Source: Frateuria soli (lineage in GTDB: Bacteria; Pseudomonadota; Gammaproteobacteria; Xanthomonadales; Rhodanobacteraceae). From it: a stretch of DNA of 64,000 nucleotides. A program made the position numbers and the translations under genes. Numbering within the stretch: the stretch's first letter is position 1; each line of letters starts with the position of its first letter. The notes below the pieces were generated by a model. It had not been told where the DNA came from. It saw nothing but the letters and a program-made list of their open reading frames with translations, and searched no databases. Below are positions 36,109 to 45,878 of this stretch, one piece after another. Location of the stretch: NCBI RefSeq assembly GCF_021117385.1, contig NZ_CP088252.1, positions 1,364,001 to 1,428,000 of the forward strand. The letters run 5' to 3'.

Positions 36109-37783
36109 CCGGATGGCTCTTGTCGCGCATCAGGCGCGTGAGCTCGGCAACGAGGTCGGTGCGGGTGGCCGGGGCGTCGAGCAGGTACACCGCCACATCG
36201 TGCGGCCCCACGTCCACGTCCAGCGCATCGCCGTCCGCCACGTCGATCGCCGCGCCGCCCAGCGCCGCCTGCCAGCGGCCCGGCTGCAGGTACTTCGCCA
36301 CATGGAACCGCGCGGGTCTGTCGCCCTTGTTGAGCAGCACCAGGGCGATCTGGTGCGCGCCGTGCTTCTGGTACACGCGGTAGAACGCCGCCTGGTCACC
36401 GTCCATGTGCTCGACCAGCATCAGGCCGCGCTGCAGTGCCGGCGTGCGTCCACGCAGGTTGGCAATGCGCTTGAGCCGGCGATAGATCGGGCTCTTGCCG
36501 GCCGCGTCGATGCGCGCCTGTCCGTAGTAATTGCGATTGCCCTCGTGCTCCGCACGCCCACGCTCGAAGCCGGTCTCCGAGCCGTAGTACAGCGCCGGGA
36601 TGCCGCGGGTGGTGAACAGCCAGTTGTTGGCGTCGATGAAGCCATCGTCGCTGGCGTCCATGCGCGCCATGTCGTGGTTGTCGTAGAAGGTCACCAGCTC
36701 GTACGGATTGGCGTACGGGCCGTTGGTCAGGTAGAGCTTCGACTCCAGCTGGCCGTAGTCGCTGCCGGGGTGTTCGAACACCGCCTTGATCGCGCCCTGC
36801 TGCGGGAAGTCGAGCAGGCTGATGCCGCCGTTCCGGGTCCAGGTGTACTTGCCGATGTTGTCCGGGCTGTAGTCGAACGCCTCGCCGTACATGAAGAAGC
36901 CCGGGTGTTTCGCGCGGATGCGCGCCGAGAACTGCCGCCAGAACGCGGTCGACATGTGGCTGATGGTGTCGATGCGGAAGGCATCCGCGCCCTGGCCGAT
37001 CCACTTCAGGTAGGCGCCGGTGAAGTAGTCCAGCACCGCCGGGTCGGACTCGTCGTTGTTGGAAAGCTGCGCCAGGTCCTCGTACGCGTGGTAGAAGCGG
37101 TGCAGCGGGTTGTGGCGCGGGTCGAGCTGCCACGGCGGCAGGTTCTCCTCATCGGCGATGAGCTTGCCGTGCTGGTCGAAGATCTGCCCGAACTGCGGCT
37201 GGCGCACCGGCATGGTGAACGCCGGCGAGCCATGGTTCAGCACGACGTCCTGCACCACCTTCAGCCCCGCCTCGTGCATGCCGGCGGTGAACTGCGCGAA
37301 GTCGAGGTCCTTGCTCGGCAGGTGCTCGTCGAGCTTGTAGAAGTTGATGCCCCAGTAGCCGTGGAAGCCGGTCTTGCCGCGGTCGGAGAACTTCGAGCCC
37401 CAGCTCACCGGGTCGCCACCGGTAAAGGCCTGGTCGGGGTTGTCCACGATCGGCGTGATCCACACCGCGCCGAAACCCATGCCGCGGATGTAGCGGGCGT
37501 TGTCCAGCACGCCTTTGAAGTCTCCGCCCAGGTAGCCGATGTTCGCGCTCTGGCCTTCGGGCGCGCCGGGTACCGGGATGTCGAAAGTGCGGTGCGCGCC
37601 ACCCTGGTCGCGATGATCGTTGGACGGGTCGCCATCGACGAAGCGGTCGGTCATGACGAAGTAGATGGCGTTGGCGGCGAACGGCGCGTCGGTGCCGTAG
37701 AACTCGCGCGGTGCGGTGTCGGCGTGGGCGATGCCGACGCCCAGAGCCAACACCAGCGCGGTCGTGACGATCGTGAGCTTCAT
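36101..37783 (-). CDS. exported GH13 alpha-amylase
   Basis: 560 residues from ATG 37783, which overlaps the transporter stop as ATGA. Signal peptide VTTALVLALGVGIAHA|D. The GH13 barrel is complete: N-terminal FYGTDAPFAANAIYFVMTDRF, region II FRIDTISH with nucleophile Asp272, acid/base Glu301 in GEAF and Asp371 in YDNHD. The beta-rich C-terminal domain is present. The long B-domain and FYGT start resemble cyclodextrin glucanotransferase/neopullulanase-related amylases of TonB-type starch loci. Expected to cut alpha-1,4-glucans in the periplasm or outside. Coupled with the carrier gene before it and the esterase after it. Confidence 0.9.
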   Translation of the reverse strand: MKLTIVTTALVLALGVGIAHADTAPREFYGTDAPFAANAIYFVMTDRFVDGDPSNDHRDQGGAHRTFDIPVPGAPEGQSANIGYLGGDFKGVLDNARYIRGMGFGAVWITPIVDNPDQAFTGGDPVSWGSKFSDRGKTGFHGYWGINFYKLDEHLPSKDLDFAQFTAGMHEAGLKVVQDVVLNHGSPAFTMPVRQPQFGQIFDQHGKLIADEENLPPWQLDPRHNPLHRFYHAYEDLAQLSNNDESDPAVLDYFTGAYLKWIGQGADAFRIDTISHMSTAFWRQFSARIRAKHPGFFMYGEAFDYSPDNIGKYTWTRNGGISLLDFPQQGAIKAVFEHPGSDYGQLESKLYLTNGPYANPYELVTFYDNHDMARMDASDDGFIDANNWLFTTRGIPALYYGSETGFERGRAEHEGNRNYYGQARIDAAGKSPIYRRLKRIANLRGRTPALQRGLMLVEHMDGDQAAFYRVYQKHGAHQIALVLLNKGDRPARFHVAKYLQPGRWQAALGGAAIDVADGDALDVDVGPHDVAVYLLDAPATRTDLVAELTRLMRDKSHPGD

Positions 37784-39303
37784 GTTGCGTCCTTGAGGGG
37801 GATCCGGTGGCTTGCCTGTGCGGCCTGTGCGACGGGTGCGAGGTCGGGCTCGCGCACGCGCAACGTGCACAGGCCCGCCACGACCAGGCTGGCGCCGCCC
37901 AGTGCCAGCGCCCAGATCGGCTGGCCGTGGAAAAACGTCTTGAGCAGCAACCCCAGCACGCTGGCGGCCAGCAGCTGCGGGATCACGATGAAGAAATTGA
38001 AGATGCCCATGTACACGCCCATCTTGGCCGCCGGCAGGTTGTCCGACAGCAGCGCGTAGGGCAGCGACAGGATCGAGGCCCAGGCGAAACCCACGCCGAC
38101 CATCGATGCGATGAGCCAGCGTGCGTCGTGCAGCAGCACGAACGACAGCAGGCCGGCGCCGCCCAGGCACAGGTTGACCAGGTGGCTGATGCGCAGCCCC
38201 CAGCGGCGCACCATCCACGGGATCAGCAGGGCCGCCGGCACGGTCACGCCGTTGTAGACGGCAAACAGCACGCCGGCCCAGTTGGCGCCTTCGTTGTAGG
38301 CCGCGCTGGTGGTGTCGGTGCTGCCGAAGAAACTCTGAGCGACGCCCTGGGTGGTGTAGATCCACATCGCGAACAGCGCGAACCAGGAGAAGAACTGCAC
38401 CCAGGCCAGCCGCCGCATCGGCGCGGGCATGCCGTACAGGTCGCTCATCACCTGCTGCGGCATGCCACGGCTGCGGGTGAAGGCGACCCAGACGAACAGC
38501 AGGCCGGACACGGCCAGGCCGCCGCCCAGCAGGTACAACTCCTTCTCCAGCCCGAAGCGGACGATGGCAAACAGCAGCGCGGCGCCCAATGCCAGCAACA
38601 GCGTGCCGAAGCGCCAGGCGCCGGAAGTGTCAACCGGCGCTTCGGCGGGTGCCTCGTCGGCCTGCTCGCGCAGTTGCTGCGGCGGGTACTCCGGGCTGGT
38701 GGCGATGGTCCACAGCACGGCACCCAGCAGCACCACGCCGCCGGCGTAGAAGGCATATTTCACCGTGTCGGGCACGCCGCCGGCGGGCGCGACATTGGCC
38801 ACGCCCGATTTCGCCAGCAGCCAGGGCAGGGCGGAGGCGACGACCGCGCCGATGCCGATGAAGAAACTCTGCATCGCGTAGCCGAGCGGCCGCTGGCGCG
38901 GCGGCAGCTGGTCGCCGACGAAGGCGCGGAAGGGCTCCATCGAGACGTTGATCGAGGCGTCCATGATCCACAGCAGGCCGGCGGCGACCCATAGCGCGGG
39001 CGCGTTGGGCATCCACAGCAGCGCCAGCGTGGTGAGCACCGCGCCGACCAGGAAATAGGGTCGGCGCCGGCCCAGCCGGTTCCAGGTGTGGTCGGACAGG
39101 TATCCGACGATCGGCTGCACGATCAGGCCGGTGAGCGGGGCGGCCACCCACAGGATCGGGATGTCGGCCACGTCCGCGCCCAGGGTCTGGAAAATGCGGC
39201 TGACGTTGGCGTTCTGCAACGCGAAACCGAACTGGATGCCCAGGAAGCCGAAACACATGTTCCATATCTGCCAGAAGGACAGACTGGGTTTGCTGCTCAT
39301 CAT
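37780..39303 (-). CDS. MFS disaccharide carrier, GPH/SLC45-like (maltose/sucrose)
   Basis: 507 residues with twelve helices. Begins SFWQIWNMCFGFLGIQFGFALQNANVSRIFQ, broken here to its key features: an N-terminal FxGIQFGFALQxAN block and the loop SDHTWNRLGRRRPYF, the RxGRRRP signature of the sucrose/maltose carrier branch. Homologues in Caulobacter and Xanthomonas loci import maltose with protons. Directly upstream of, and overlapping by 4 bases, the amylase gene. A REP hairpin separates it from the six-hairpin glycosidase gene. No operator of its own is seen. Confidence 0.87.
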   Translation of the reverse strand: MMSSKPSLSFWQIWNMCFGFLGIQFGFALQNANVSRIFQTLGADVADIPILWVAAPLTGLIVQPIVGYLSDHTWNRLGRRRPYFLVGAVLTTLALLWMPNAPALWVAAGLLWIMDASINVSMEPFRAFVGDQLPPRQRPLGYAMQSFFIGIGAVVASALPWLLAKSGVANVAPAGGVPDTVKYAFYAGGVVLLGAVLWTIATSPEYPPQQLREQADEAPAEAPVDTSGAWRFGTLLLALGAALLFAIVRFGLEKELYLLGGGLAVSGLLFVWVAFTRSRGMPQQVMSDLYGMPAPMRRLAWVQFFSWFALFAMWIYTTQGVAQSFFGSTDTTSAAYNEGANWAGVLFAVYNGVTVPAALLIPWMVRRWGLRISHLVNLCLGGAGLLSFVLLHDARWLIASMVGVGFAWASILSLPYALLSDNLPAAKMGVYMGIFNFFIVIPQLLAASVLGLLLKTFFHGQPIWALALGGASLVVAGLCTLRVREPDLAPVAQAAQASHRIPLKDAT

Positions 39304-39329
39304 GGTGTCCTGTCAGCGATTGGCTTTCT

Positions 39330-39388
39330 GTAGGAGCGCACCTGTGCGCAACCCGCGGCATAGCGGTCGCGCACAGATGCGCTCCTGC
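39330..39388. repeat. REP hairpin, GCGC variant
   Basis: GTAGGAGCGCACCTGTGCGC at 39330 with an almost exact inverted copy ending at 39388 (one A for G in GCACAGATGCGCTCC). Sits between the glycosidase stop and the MFS carrier start, so it may attenuate or stabilise the operon message. Confidence 0.85.
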
Positions 39389-39397
39389 ACGGATGTT

Positions 39398-41569
39398 TCA
39401 AAGCGGCGCGATCAGCAGGTCGCCGACATCGGCCTCGTTGAGCGGCCCGGCATCACCACCCGCGCCCCCGGTGTAATGCGCGTTGTGGCGCAGGTAGCTC
39501 ATGTTGAAGCCGTCCTCCAGGCTGAAGCGGCAGCGCGCGCCGGCCTGCGCGGTGAAATCGGCCCAGGTGGAGTGCTGCCGACCGATGCTGTGCGGCATCA
39601 CCAGCGGCAGGCGCTGCATGCTGCCGTTGCCGCAATCGACCACCAGCCACTTCACCGCGGCGGTGATGCCGGTATTGATCGGGCCGTGCGTATTGGCGTA
39701 GTCAAGCATGGCGCGATAGCTGCCGCTGGCCGGCGCGGTCCAGTGGCGCGGCCATGCGCCGGCCACGTGTGCGCGATCTCCAACGCATGTCTCGGGACTG
39801 GGCAACGATTCGATGCCGTGTTTGTCGACACGGGTCACGCGGACGCACTGCAGCGAGTCGGTGCGTGCGAGCGTCGCGCTGCCGTCGATCGCGCCATGCC
39901 GGCGCCCGTTGACGTAGAGCACGCCCGTGCCCGGGCTGTGCACGCGCCAGTGATCGCCATCGGCCTGCACCGCTGGCGCGGCCGGCGTGGCTGGCGCGTA
40001 CAACGGTGCATCGGTACGCAGCGGCTGCTCGGGGACCTTGATCGCCTTGAGCGTCACCACGGTGTGGTGTCCGTCCTGCCGCGAGGAGGCGGCGACCAGC
40101 AGGTTGCCGTCGAGCGCGGAAGGGCGGCGCAGCGTGATGCGGCGGTCGCGCAGCTCGAGATCGATGTGGTCGGCGCCGCCGAACAACGTGGGAACCAGAG
40201 CCGCCGGAAGCTTGGGTTCGACGCGGCCGTCGGCGGTCAGCCCGAACACGCCCTCGATCGCCACGTCCAGGAAACCCGCAACCGACCACAGCTGCCGCGG
40301 CGAATTGACCACCGGACCGCTCAGGGCGCCATCGTCGACGTGGATGCCCTGGGTCAGCAGCTCGTAGTTCTCCATGTTCGAGCCGGCCAGCGCCGCGCCG
40401 CGGATGACCGAACGGATCTCGTGCTCGATGCGCGCCGGATTGTCGGTGGCCCTGGCCGCACGCATCGCGTACGCGCTGACGAAGGGCCAGATCGCACGGT
40501 TGTGGTAGATCGGCTGGTCCGCGCGCTCGGGCCAGATCACCGGGCTGCCCGAGGGCCAGGCCGGGTAGTTCGCCAGCGCCTGGCGCGCATGCGCCGGATC
40601 GGCCACGCCGCTGGTGATCGCCAGCGACAGGCCGAGCAGGTCATAGGCTTCCACCGGCAGGCCGTCGCCGCCGAGGTAGCTCATGTAAAGCCCGCGGTCG
40701 GCACGCCAGAAGTGCGCGTTGATCGCAGCCTTCAGGGCGGCAGCCTGGGCTCGATAGTCGGCCGCGTGAGGGTCGCCATGCCGATCGGCAAGGACGGCCG
40801 CCAGCTCGAGCGCCTGGTAGTGCAGGACATTGGTGGAAAGCGCGAACGACTGCGCGATGAACCGGACGTTGTCCGCGGTCCATGCCGGATAGGTCTGCTC
40901 GCGCCAGTCCAGGAAGGACGTCTCGCCGCGATACAGCCCGAGCCCCGGGTCGAAGGCATATTCCCGGTCCTGCGCCAGCGTATCGTCCAGCGCCCGGCGC
41001 ACCTTTTCGGCGAAGCCGGCGTCATCCAGCAGGTGTTTCGCGCCAAGGAACCACACGATGCGATCGGTGCTGATCGGCCAGCTGCCGCCCGAGCCGGTGT
41101 CCTGCATCACGTACAGGCCCTGGGGCGCGGACGGCACGCGCACTTCGGACAGTTTGAACTCCAGTCCGTTGCGCGAACGCGCGGGGTCGAAACGCCAGAG
41201 CCCCAGGTCGATCGCGTACGAGAGGTCGCGTGTCCAGACATAGGGCCATTTCTCGCCCGTCTCGAAGCACAGGCAGGGGATCGGCCGGCCGTGATCGAAG
41301 GCGCCGTCGCGGATGGCCTCGACCGAGTCCTGCTTGAGATCGTCCTGGGCCATCGCGTACAGGCCGTCGAACAGGGCGCTCCCGGTGGCAGCCTCGAACG
41401 GAGGCCTGGGAATGGCGCGCTTGCCGGTCGGCCATTCGAGCAGGTAGCCGGCATCGCGACCGCGCTGCATCGATACGTGCACGCCGTGCCAGTCGAGGCC
41501 GTCGCGCCAGGTCGCGTTCGGCAGGTCCGGACCGGTTGCCATCGAGGCCATCAACAGAAGACTCAGCAT
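39398..41569 (-). CDS. exported six-hairpin ((alpha/alpha)6) glycosidase
   Basis: 723 residues from ATG 41569, giving the short signal-like start MLSLLLMASMATG; an upstream ATG at 41659 adds an unlikely 30-residue leader. The long helical middle has WPYVWTRDLSYAIDLGLW, NVRFIAQSFALSTNVLHYQ, IWPERADQPIYHNRAIWPF and GSNMENYELL, matching (alpha/alpha)6-barrel glycosidases (GH15, GH63 and GH37-like). A beta-rich C-terminal part follows from about residue 430. The exact family, and hence linkage cleaved, is uncertain; glucoamylase-like release of glucose is the working guess from context. Lies 105 bases downstream of the GH31 gene. Confidence 0.7.
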   Translation of the reverse strand: MLSLLLMASMATGPDLPNATWRDGLDWHGVHVSMQRGRDAGYLLEWPTGKRAIPRPPFEAATGSALFDGLYAMAQDDLKQDSVEAIRDGAFDHGRPIPCLCFETGEKWPYVWTRDLSYAIDLGLWRFDPARSRNGLEFKLSEVRVPSAPQGLYVMQDTGSGGSWPISTDRIVWFLGAKHLLDDAGFAEKVRRALDDTLAQDREYAFDPGLGLYRGETSFLDWREQTYPAWTADNVRFIAQSFALSTNVLHYQALELAAVLADRHGDPHAADYRAQAAALKAAINAHFWRADRGLYMSYLGGDGLPVEAYDLLGLSLAITSGVADPAHARQALANYPAWPSGSPVIWPERADQPIYHNRAIWPFVSAYAMRAARATDNPARIEHEIRSVIRGAALAGSNMENYELLTQGIHVDDGALSGPVVNSPRQLWSVAGFLDVAIEGVFGLTADGRVEPKLPAALVPTLFGGADHIDLELRDRRITLRRPSALDGNLLVAASSRQDGHHTVVTLKAIKVPEQPLRTDAPLYAPATPAAPAVQADGDHWRVHSPGTGVLYVNGRRHGAIDGSATLARTDSLQCVRVTRVDKHGIESLPSPETCVGDRAHVAGAWPRHWTAPASGSYRAMLDYANTHGPINTGITAAVKWLVVDCGNGSMQRLPLVMPHSIGRQHSTWADFTAQAGARCRFSLEDGFNMSYLRHNAHYTGGAGGDAGPLNEADVGDLLIAPL

Positions 41570-41673
41570 GGGTGTTCGAGGCTCCCTGCAGGCATGGGCT
41601 TGCGATCGGCGCCATCCCGACGGGAGGCGCCCGGTGAAAGGGCCGTGGGACACGGCCACCTGGGACGTCCGGG

Positions 41674-44049
41674 CTACTTCAGCACATCAAGCGTGATGGT
41701 CTGGCCCTTGCCGGCCGCCACCCGTACCCAGGTCACCGGGCCGAAGCGATCCTCGCCGATGGCCCACCCGTCGTCGGCCGAGGCGCGCAGGGCGTCGACG
41801 CTGGCGAAGGCTTCCAGCGCACGGCCGTTGCTGCGCACCGCCTGCGCGGGCTTCCCGTGGAACTTCAGCAGCCAGGACTTCAGCGCCGGCTGGTAGCTGC
41901 CCTGGGGTGCCGCGATCGCGAAGGCCACGCTGCCCTCACGTGCTTCCAGCTGCATCGACTGCAGGAAATACTCACCCTGCTCGTAGCCGTAGGTCTTGCC
42001 GTCGTCGTCGTAGTAATCGAAACGCGTCGCGTGGGCGGCGGGGAACAGTTCCACCGCCAGCTCGGTGAGCGGGTGCTGGCCGACATGGTCCATCACCGGC
42101 GCGACCGGGATGATGGCGCCGTCGCGGATGTACAGCGGGATGTCGCTCCAGTGCCGTGCGTCGGCCTTGTGCTCGATCGTCTGGCCGCCGGCGTAATGCC
42201 TGCCGCTGAACCAGTCGATCCACTCGCCCGCGGGCAGGTAGACCGGCTTGACCGTCTGGCCCTCCTCGACCACCGGCGAGACCAGCAGGTGGTCGCCGAA
42301 CAGCCAGGCGTCGACGTCGTTGCGCAGGTTGGCGTCGGTCGGCCAGTCGAACAGCAGCGGTCGGACCAGGCCGATGCCGGTGGCGCGGCGCTGGTGCTCG
42401 TAGCTGTAGATGTAGGGAATCAGCGACTGGCGCAGGCGGATGGCGGCGGTAGCGGCCTTTTCGGCCACCGGGCCGTAGACCCACGGCTGGCGGTGCTGGC
42501 CCAGCTCGCCGTGCACGCGGAACACCGGCGTGAACGCGCCGAACTGGATCCAGCGAGCGTAATTTTCCGGCGTCGGCGTGCCGCCCTTGAAGCCGCCGCC
42601 GTCCATGCCCCACTGCATGGCGCCCACGTTGATCGCGCTCAGCATGCGCTGGCGCTGGCCTGCCATGCTGGCGAAGCCGGTGCGGATGTCGCCGGACCAG
42701 ATGCCGTAGGCGTAGCGCTGCGCGCCCAGGTAGAAGTTGCGGTTGAGCGACCATACGCGCAGGTCGGAGATCGCGCGCTGGCCGTCGTAGAGCGCGCGCT
42801 GCATGTCCATGTGCTGCAGGTCGACGGCGACGTCGTCGGCCTCGTCGTTCCACCAGCCCACGATGCCGGTCTCGAACGAATGCTTGAGCGCCTTGTTGAA
42901 GAACCAGGCGCGCGCGGCGGGATCGGCGAAGTCGAGCTCGCGCACGATCTTGCCGGAGAAGTAGTCGGGTGCCGGGTCGCTCTGCGCCAGCCAGTAACCG
43001 TGCTCGGTCGCTTCGCGCCCTTCGACCGTGTCGACGTGGATGCGCGGCTTCATGATGCCGGTCAGGTGCACGCCCTGGGCGTCGAGCAGGGCCTTGAGCT
43101 TGCCGTTGTCGCCGTCGGGAAACTTGTGCTCGTTCCAGCGGAACTCGCCGTAATCGTCCTCGCCCCAGGCCTTCCAGTCGAAGTCGAGGGTGAAGTTGTC
43201 CAGCGGGATGTGGCGCTCACGGTAGCCGTGGACGATGTCCAGCAGCTCCTTCTCGTCGATGCCCCACTGGCTGTTGGTGAAGCCCATCGCCCACTTCGGA
43301 AACAGCGGGCTGCGGCCGCTGACCTGCGCCAGCGCGCCGAAGATCGCGTGCGGGTCACCGAGGAAGACGTAGTAGTCCAGGCCGCCGTCGAACATGCGCG
43401 CGTCGATGCGCGTATCGCCCAGCGCTATCTGGCCACCGACGCCGTCGATCAGCACGCCGTAGCCGGCCGTGGTCCATACGAACGGTGCGCCCGCGTGCCC
43501 CTGCTCGCCGGCGGTGACCGGGCGGTAGCCGTCACGCAGCAGGCCGGCAGTGGCGGGCTCGGTGGCGTCGAAGCCGCCGATCCCGTACATCGGCTCGCCC
43601 TTGGCATGGATCAGGCTTAGGCGACCGTGGCCCAGCGAGGACAGCGCAAACTGGCGCAGCAGGGGCGCCTGACCCGGCACGCCGATGCGCAACTCGCCGT
43701 GCTGCTTGTCCCACACCGCTTCGAGCCGTGCGGACTGCAGTCGCGCGCCGCCGGCCTCTTGCGTCACCTGGACGTCGGAGGGCGCCACGGCGTGGAGCGC
43801 GGGATCGATCACGATCGTCGGCGCCGGCGCATGGCCGCCCTTGTGGAACTGCACGTGCAGCGTGCCCGGCGCGACCAGCTCGACGCGAAGGGTACCGGCA
43901 TCGAGCGGGATGTCGAACCCCGGCCGGGCCTGCGTGGCGGTGGCGGACCGGCCCGGCACAGCGTGCGCCCGGGCCTGGGAAAGCGATGCAGCAGCGGAAG
44001 AAGGGGACACCAGCAGTACTCCGACAACAAACAACGTGATCGGCCCCAT
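41674..44049 (-). CDS. exported GH31 alpha-glucosidase
   Basis: 791 residues from ATG 44049, placing a signal peptide (LFVVGVLLVSPSSAAA) at the N-terminus; a longer frame would run through the operator. The GH31 barrel has nucleophile Asp402 in WWNDEADD and acid/base Asp454 in WSGDIRTGF, with PKWAMGFTNSQWG upstream and the C-terminal beta domains (WIDWFSGRHYAGG, YYDDDGKTYGYEQGEY). It removes glucose from non-reducing ends of maltodextrins or isomalto-oligosaccharides in the periplasm. Operator site 2 lies 90 bases upstream, so this gene starts its own transcript and probably drives the next three genes. Confidence 0.93.
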   Translation of the reverse strand: MGPITLFVVGVLLVSPSSAAASLSQARAHAVPGRSATATQARPGFDIPLDAGTLRVELVAPGTLHVQFHKGGHAPAPTIVIDPALHAVAPSDVQVTQEAGGARLQSARLEAVWDKQHGELRIGVPGQAPLLRQFALSSLGHGRLSLIHAKGEPMYGIGGFDATEPATAGLLRDGYRPVTAGEQGHAGAPFVWTTAGYGVLIDGVGGQIALGDTRIDARMFDGGLDYYVFLGDPHAIFGALAQVSGRSPLFPKWAMGFTNSQWGIDEKELLDIVHGYRERHIPLDNFTLDFDWKAWGEDDYGEFRWNEHKFPDGDNGKLKALLDAQGVHLTGIMKPRIHVDTVEGREATEHGYWLAQSDPAPDYFSGKIVRELDFADPAARAWFFNKALKHSFETGIVGWWNDEADDVAVDLQHMDMQRALYDGQRAISDLRVWSLNRNFYLGAQRYAYGIWSGDIRTGFASMAGQRQRMLSAINVGAMQWGMDGGGFKGGTPTPENYARWIQFGAFTPVFRVHGELGQHRQPWVYGPVAEKAATAAIRLRQSLIPYIYSYEHQRRATGIGLVRPLLFDWPTDANLRNDVDAWLFGDHLLVSPVVEEGQTVKPVYLPAGEWIDWFSGRHYAGGQTIEHKADARHWSDIPLYIRDGAIIPVAPVMDHVGQHPLTELAVELFPAAHATRFDYYDDDGKTYGYEQGEYFLQSMQLEAREGSVAFAIAAPQGSYQPALKSWLLKFHGKPAQAVRSNGRALEAFASVDALRASADDGWAIGEDRFGPVTWVRVAAGKGQTITLDVLK

Positions 44050-44139
44050 CCACGCGCCCTTGAGCTTTGTGAAAAGTGCGTGCAGGCGATTGAGGCCGGC
44101 CACATAGTAGGTGTCCCCGTGCGGGTCACAACACCCGTT

Positions 44140-44153
44140 TGCATACGTATTCA
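44140..44153 (-). promoter_or_regulatory. LacI-type operator, site 2
   Basis: Reads TGAATACGTATGCA on the minus strand, with exactly 90 bases between it and the GH31 start codon. The preceding A makes an ATG that could be mistaken for a start codon. Confidence 0.85.
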
Positions 44154-44297
44154 TTCGTGACATGACGCGGTTTTCCGATGGTGCAGCGCACGATCCGGTA
44201 TCGCGGGCTGTGAGAAAAAAACGGACTCGGCCGTACGCTTCGTTTTCGGGAAGTTCACGTCTTCTCGACGTCGCGAAGCGCGCCGGAACCCTCGCCT

Positions 44298-45878
44298 TCA
44301 CTGCAGCACCACGGTGGCGTAGGGGGGCAGGTGCAGCCGGCCGCCGGCGAGGTGCGCATCGGGCGTGCTGGCCAGCCGCAACCGACCGAAGCGTGCCAGC
44401 GTGTCGGCCAGCTCGAGCGTCTGGGGCTTGCCCGAGAGGTTGTGTAGCACCAGCACGTCGGCGCCGTCGCCGTCCAGTTCCCAGCCGGCCAGACTCGGAT
44501 TGGCAATGCCCGGCACGCGAAGCGCACCCTCCCGCAGCACGGGCAGTTCGTGGCGCCAGCCGATGAGCATGCGATACCAGGCGAGCAGCGAGTGCGCGTC
44601 GCCCTGTTGGGCGTCGACCGAAACGCCGGGGCCATCGCCGGCGCTGAAACGCTTCCAGCGGCTCTCGCCGGGGCCGTGCGCGGCTCGATGCCAGCGCATC
44701 GGTTCGCGCAGGTCCGGGTCGGGCTTGGTGCCGCGCATGCCCAGCTCCTCGCCGTAGTAGATGAACGGCTGACCGGGCAGGGTGAGCAACATCGCGGCGG
44801 CCATGCGCATGTGCTGCACGTTGCCGTGCAGCTGGCTCATCACCCTTTCCTGGTCGTGGTTGGAGAGGAACGGCGCGTCCTGACCGGTCGGGATCGCGTG
44901 CGCAAGGCGTTGGAGCAGGGCGTTCAGCGCACCCGGGCGTTCTTCGCGCGCGCTGGCGACGAGCTGGGTGGCAAGCGGGAAATCGAACACCGCATCCAGC
45001 GGGCCGAACCAGGGTTCGAGCTCGGCCGGCTGCTCGCGCGTGACTTCGCCGACCAGGTAGACATCCGGATCCGCCTGCTTCATAGCCTGGTGGAAGGACC
45101 TCCACCATTGGAGGTTCTTGCGCAGTACCGCGGGGTCATCCGCCTGCGCCGCGAAGTCGTAGTACACGTGCTGGGCCGCATCCAGGCGGAAGCCGTCGAC
45201 ACCCTGCGCGAGCCAGTAGCGGCCGACGTCGTCGATCGCCTCTCGCACGGCGGGTGTGTCGAAGTGGAGGTCCGGCATCGCACCGGTGAAGGTGCCCAGG
45301 TAATGCTGCCTGCCCAGAGCGTGCCAGGCGGGTCCGCCGGTGGCGCTGGTCGCCCGAAGTTGGGCGTGCGGTCCGGCCCAGGTATACCAGTTGTGGTGCG
45401 GATCGCCCGGATCGCGGGCCGCAAGGAACCACGGATGCCGGTCGCTGGTGTGGTTGACCACCAGGTCCATGATGACGCGGATGCCGCGCTCATGGGCCGC
45501 ATCGATCAGCTGATGGAAATCGGCGAGCGTGCCGTACTGCGGGTTGATCCGGCGATAGTCGGTGACGTCATAGCCGTGGTAACTGGGCGAGGGGTTGATC
45601 GGCATCAGCCAGATGCCGTCGACGCCGAGCGACTGGAGGTAGTCGAGCTTGGCGGTGACGCCCTTGAGGTCACCGGTACCGTCGCCGTCGGTGTCGTACC
45701 AGGCCCGCACGAAGATCTCGTACCACACGCCCGACGAACGGGACGGTGAATGCGGTTGCGCGTACGCGCGCTCTTCCGGCGAATGATTGCCGATCACGCC
45801 ATCGCCCGCGGGGCAGGCGAACGGCAACAGCGCGGCAAGAAGCCCGCCGGCGAGCATTGCCTTCCCGTGCAGCCGCAT
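44298..45878 (-). CDS. exported GH13 alpha-glucosidase/amylase
   Basis: 526 residues from ATG 45878, sharing a base with the halogenase stop (TGATG), so translation is coupled. Export signal MLAGGLLAALLPFACPAG; the Cys lacks a canonical lipobox. GH13 motifs: SGVWYEIFVRAWYDTDGDG, the calcium/substrate VVNHTS, nucleophile Asp233 in FRLDAAQ, acid Glu278 in VGEV and Asp342 in SNHDQERV. It resembles oligo-1,6-glucosidase/alpha-amylase family members placed in the periplasm. Third gene after the TonB receptor. Its C-terminal beta domain (DGDGADVLVLHNLSG) is intact. Confidence 0.9.
   Translation of the reverse strand: MRLHGKAMLAGGLLAALLPFACPAGDGVIGNHSPEERAYAQPHSPSRSSGVWYEIFVRAWYDTDGDGTGDLKGVTAKLDYLQSLGVDGIWLMPINPSPSYHGYDVTDYRRINPQYGTLADFHQLIDAAHERGIRVIMDLVVNHTSDRHPWFLAARDPGDPHHNWYTWAGPHAQLRATSATGGPAWHALGRQHYLGTFTGAMPDLHFDTPAVREAIDDVGRYWLAQGVDGFRLDAAQHVYYDFAAQADDPAVLRKNLQWWRSFHQAMKQADPDVYLVGEVTREQPAELEPWFGPLDAVFDFPLATQLVASAREERPGALNALLQRLAHAIPTGQDAPFLSNHDQERVMSQLHGNVQHMRMAAAMLLTLPGQPFIYYGEELGMRGTKPDPDLREPMRWHRAAHGPGESRWKRFSAGDGPGVSVDAQQGDAHSLLAWYRMLIGWRHELPVLREGALRVPGIANPSLAGWELDGDGADVLVLHNLSGKPQTLELADTLARFGRLRLASTPDAHLAGGRLHLPPYATVVLQ

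Noticed and set aside
44141-44156. ATG within operator site 2 as the GH31 start
   Set aside because: The frame through it encodes the operator itself (MNTYAN) with no signal peptide; the ATG at 44049 directly precedes a good signal peptide.
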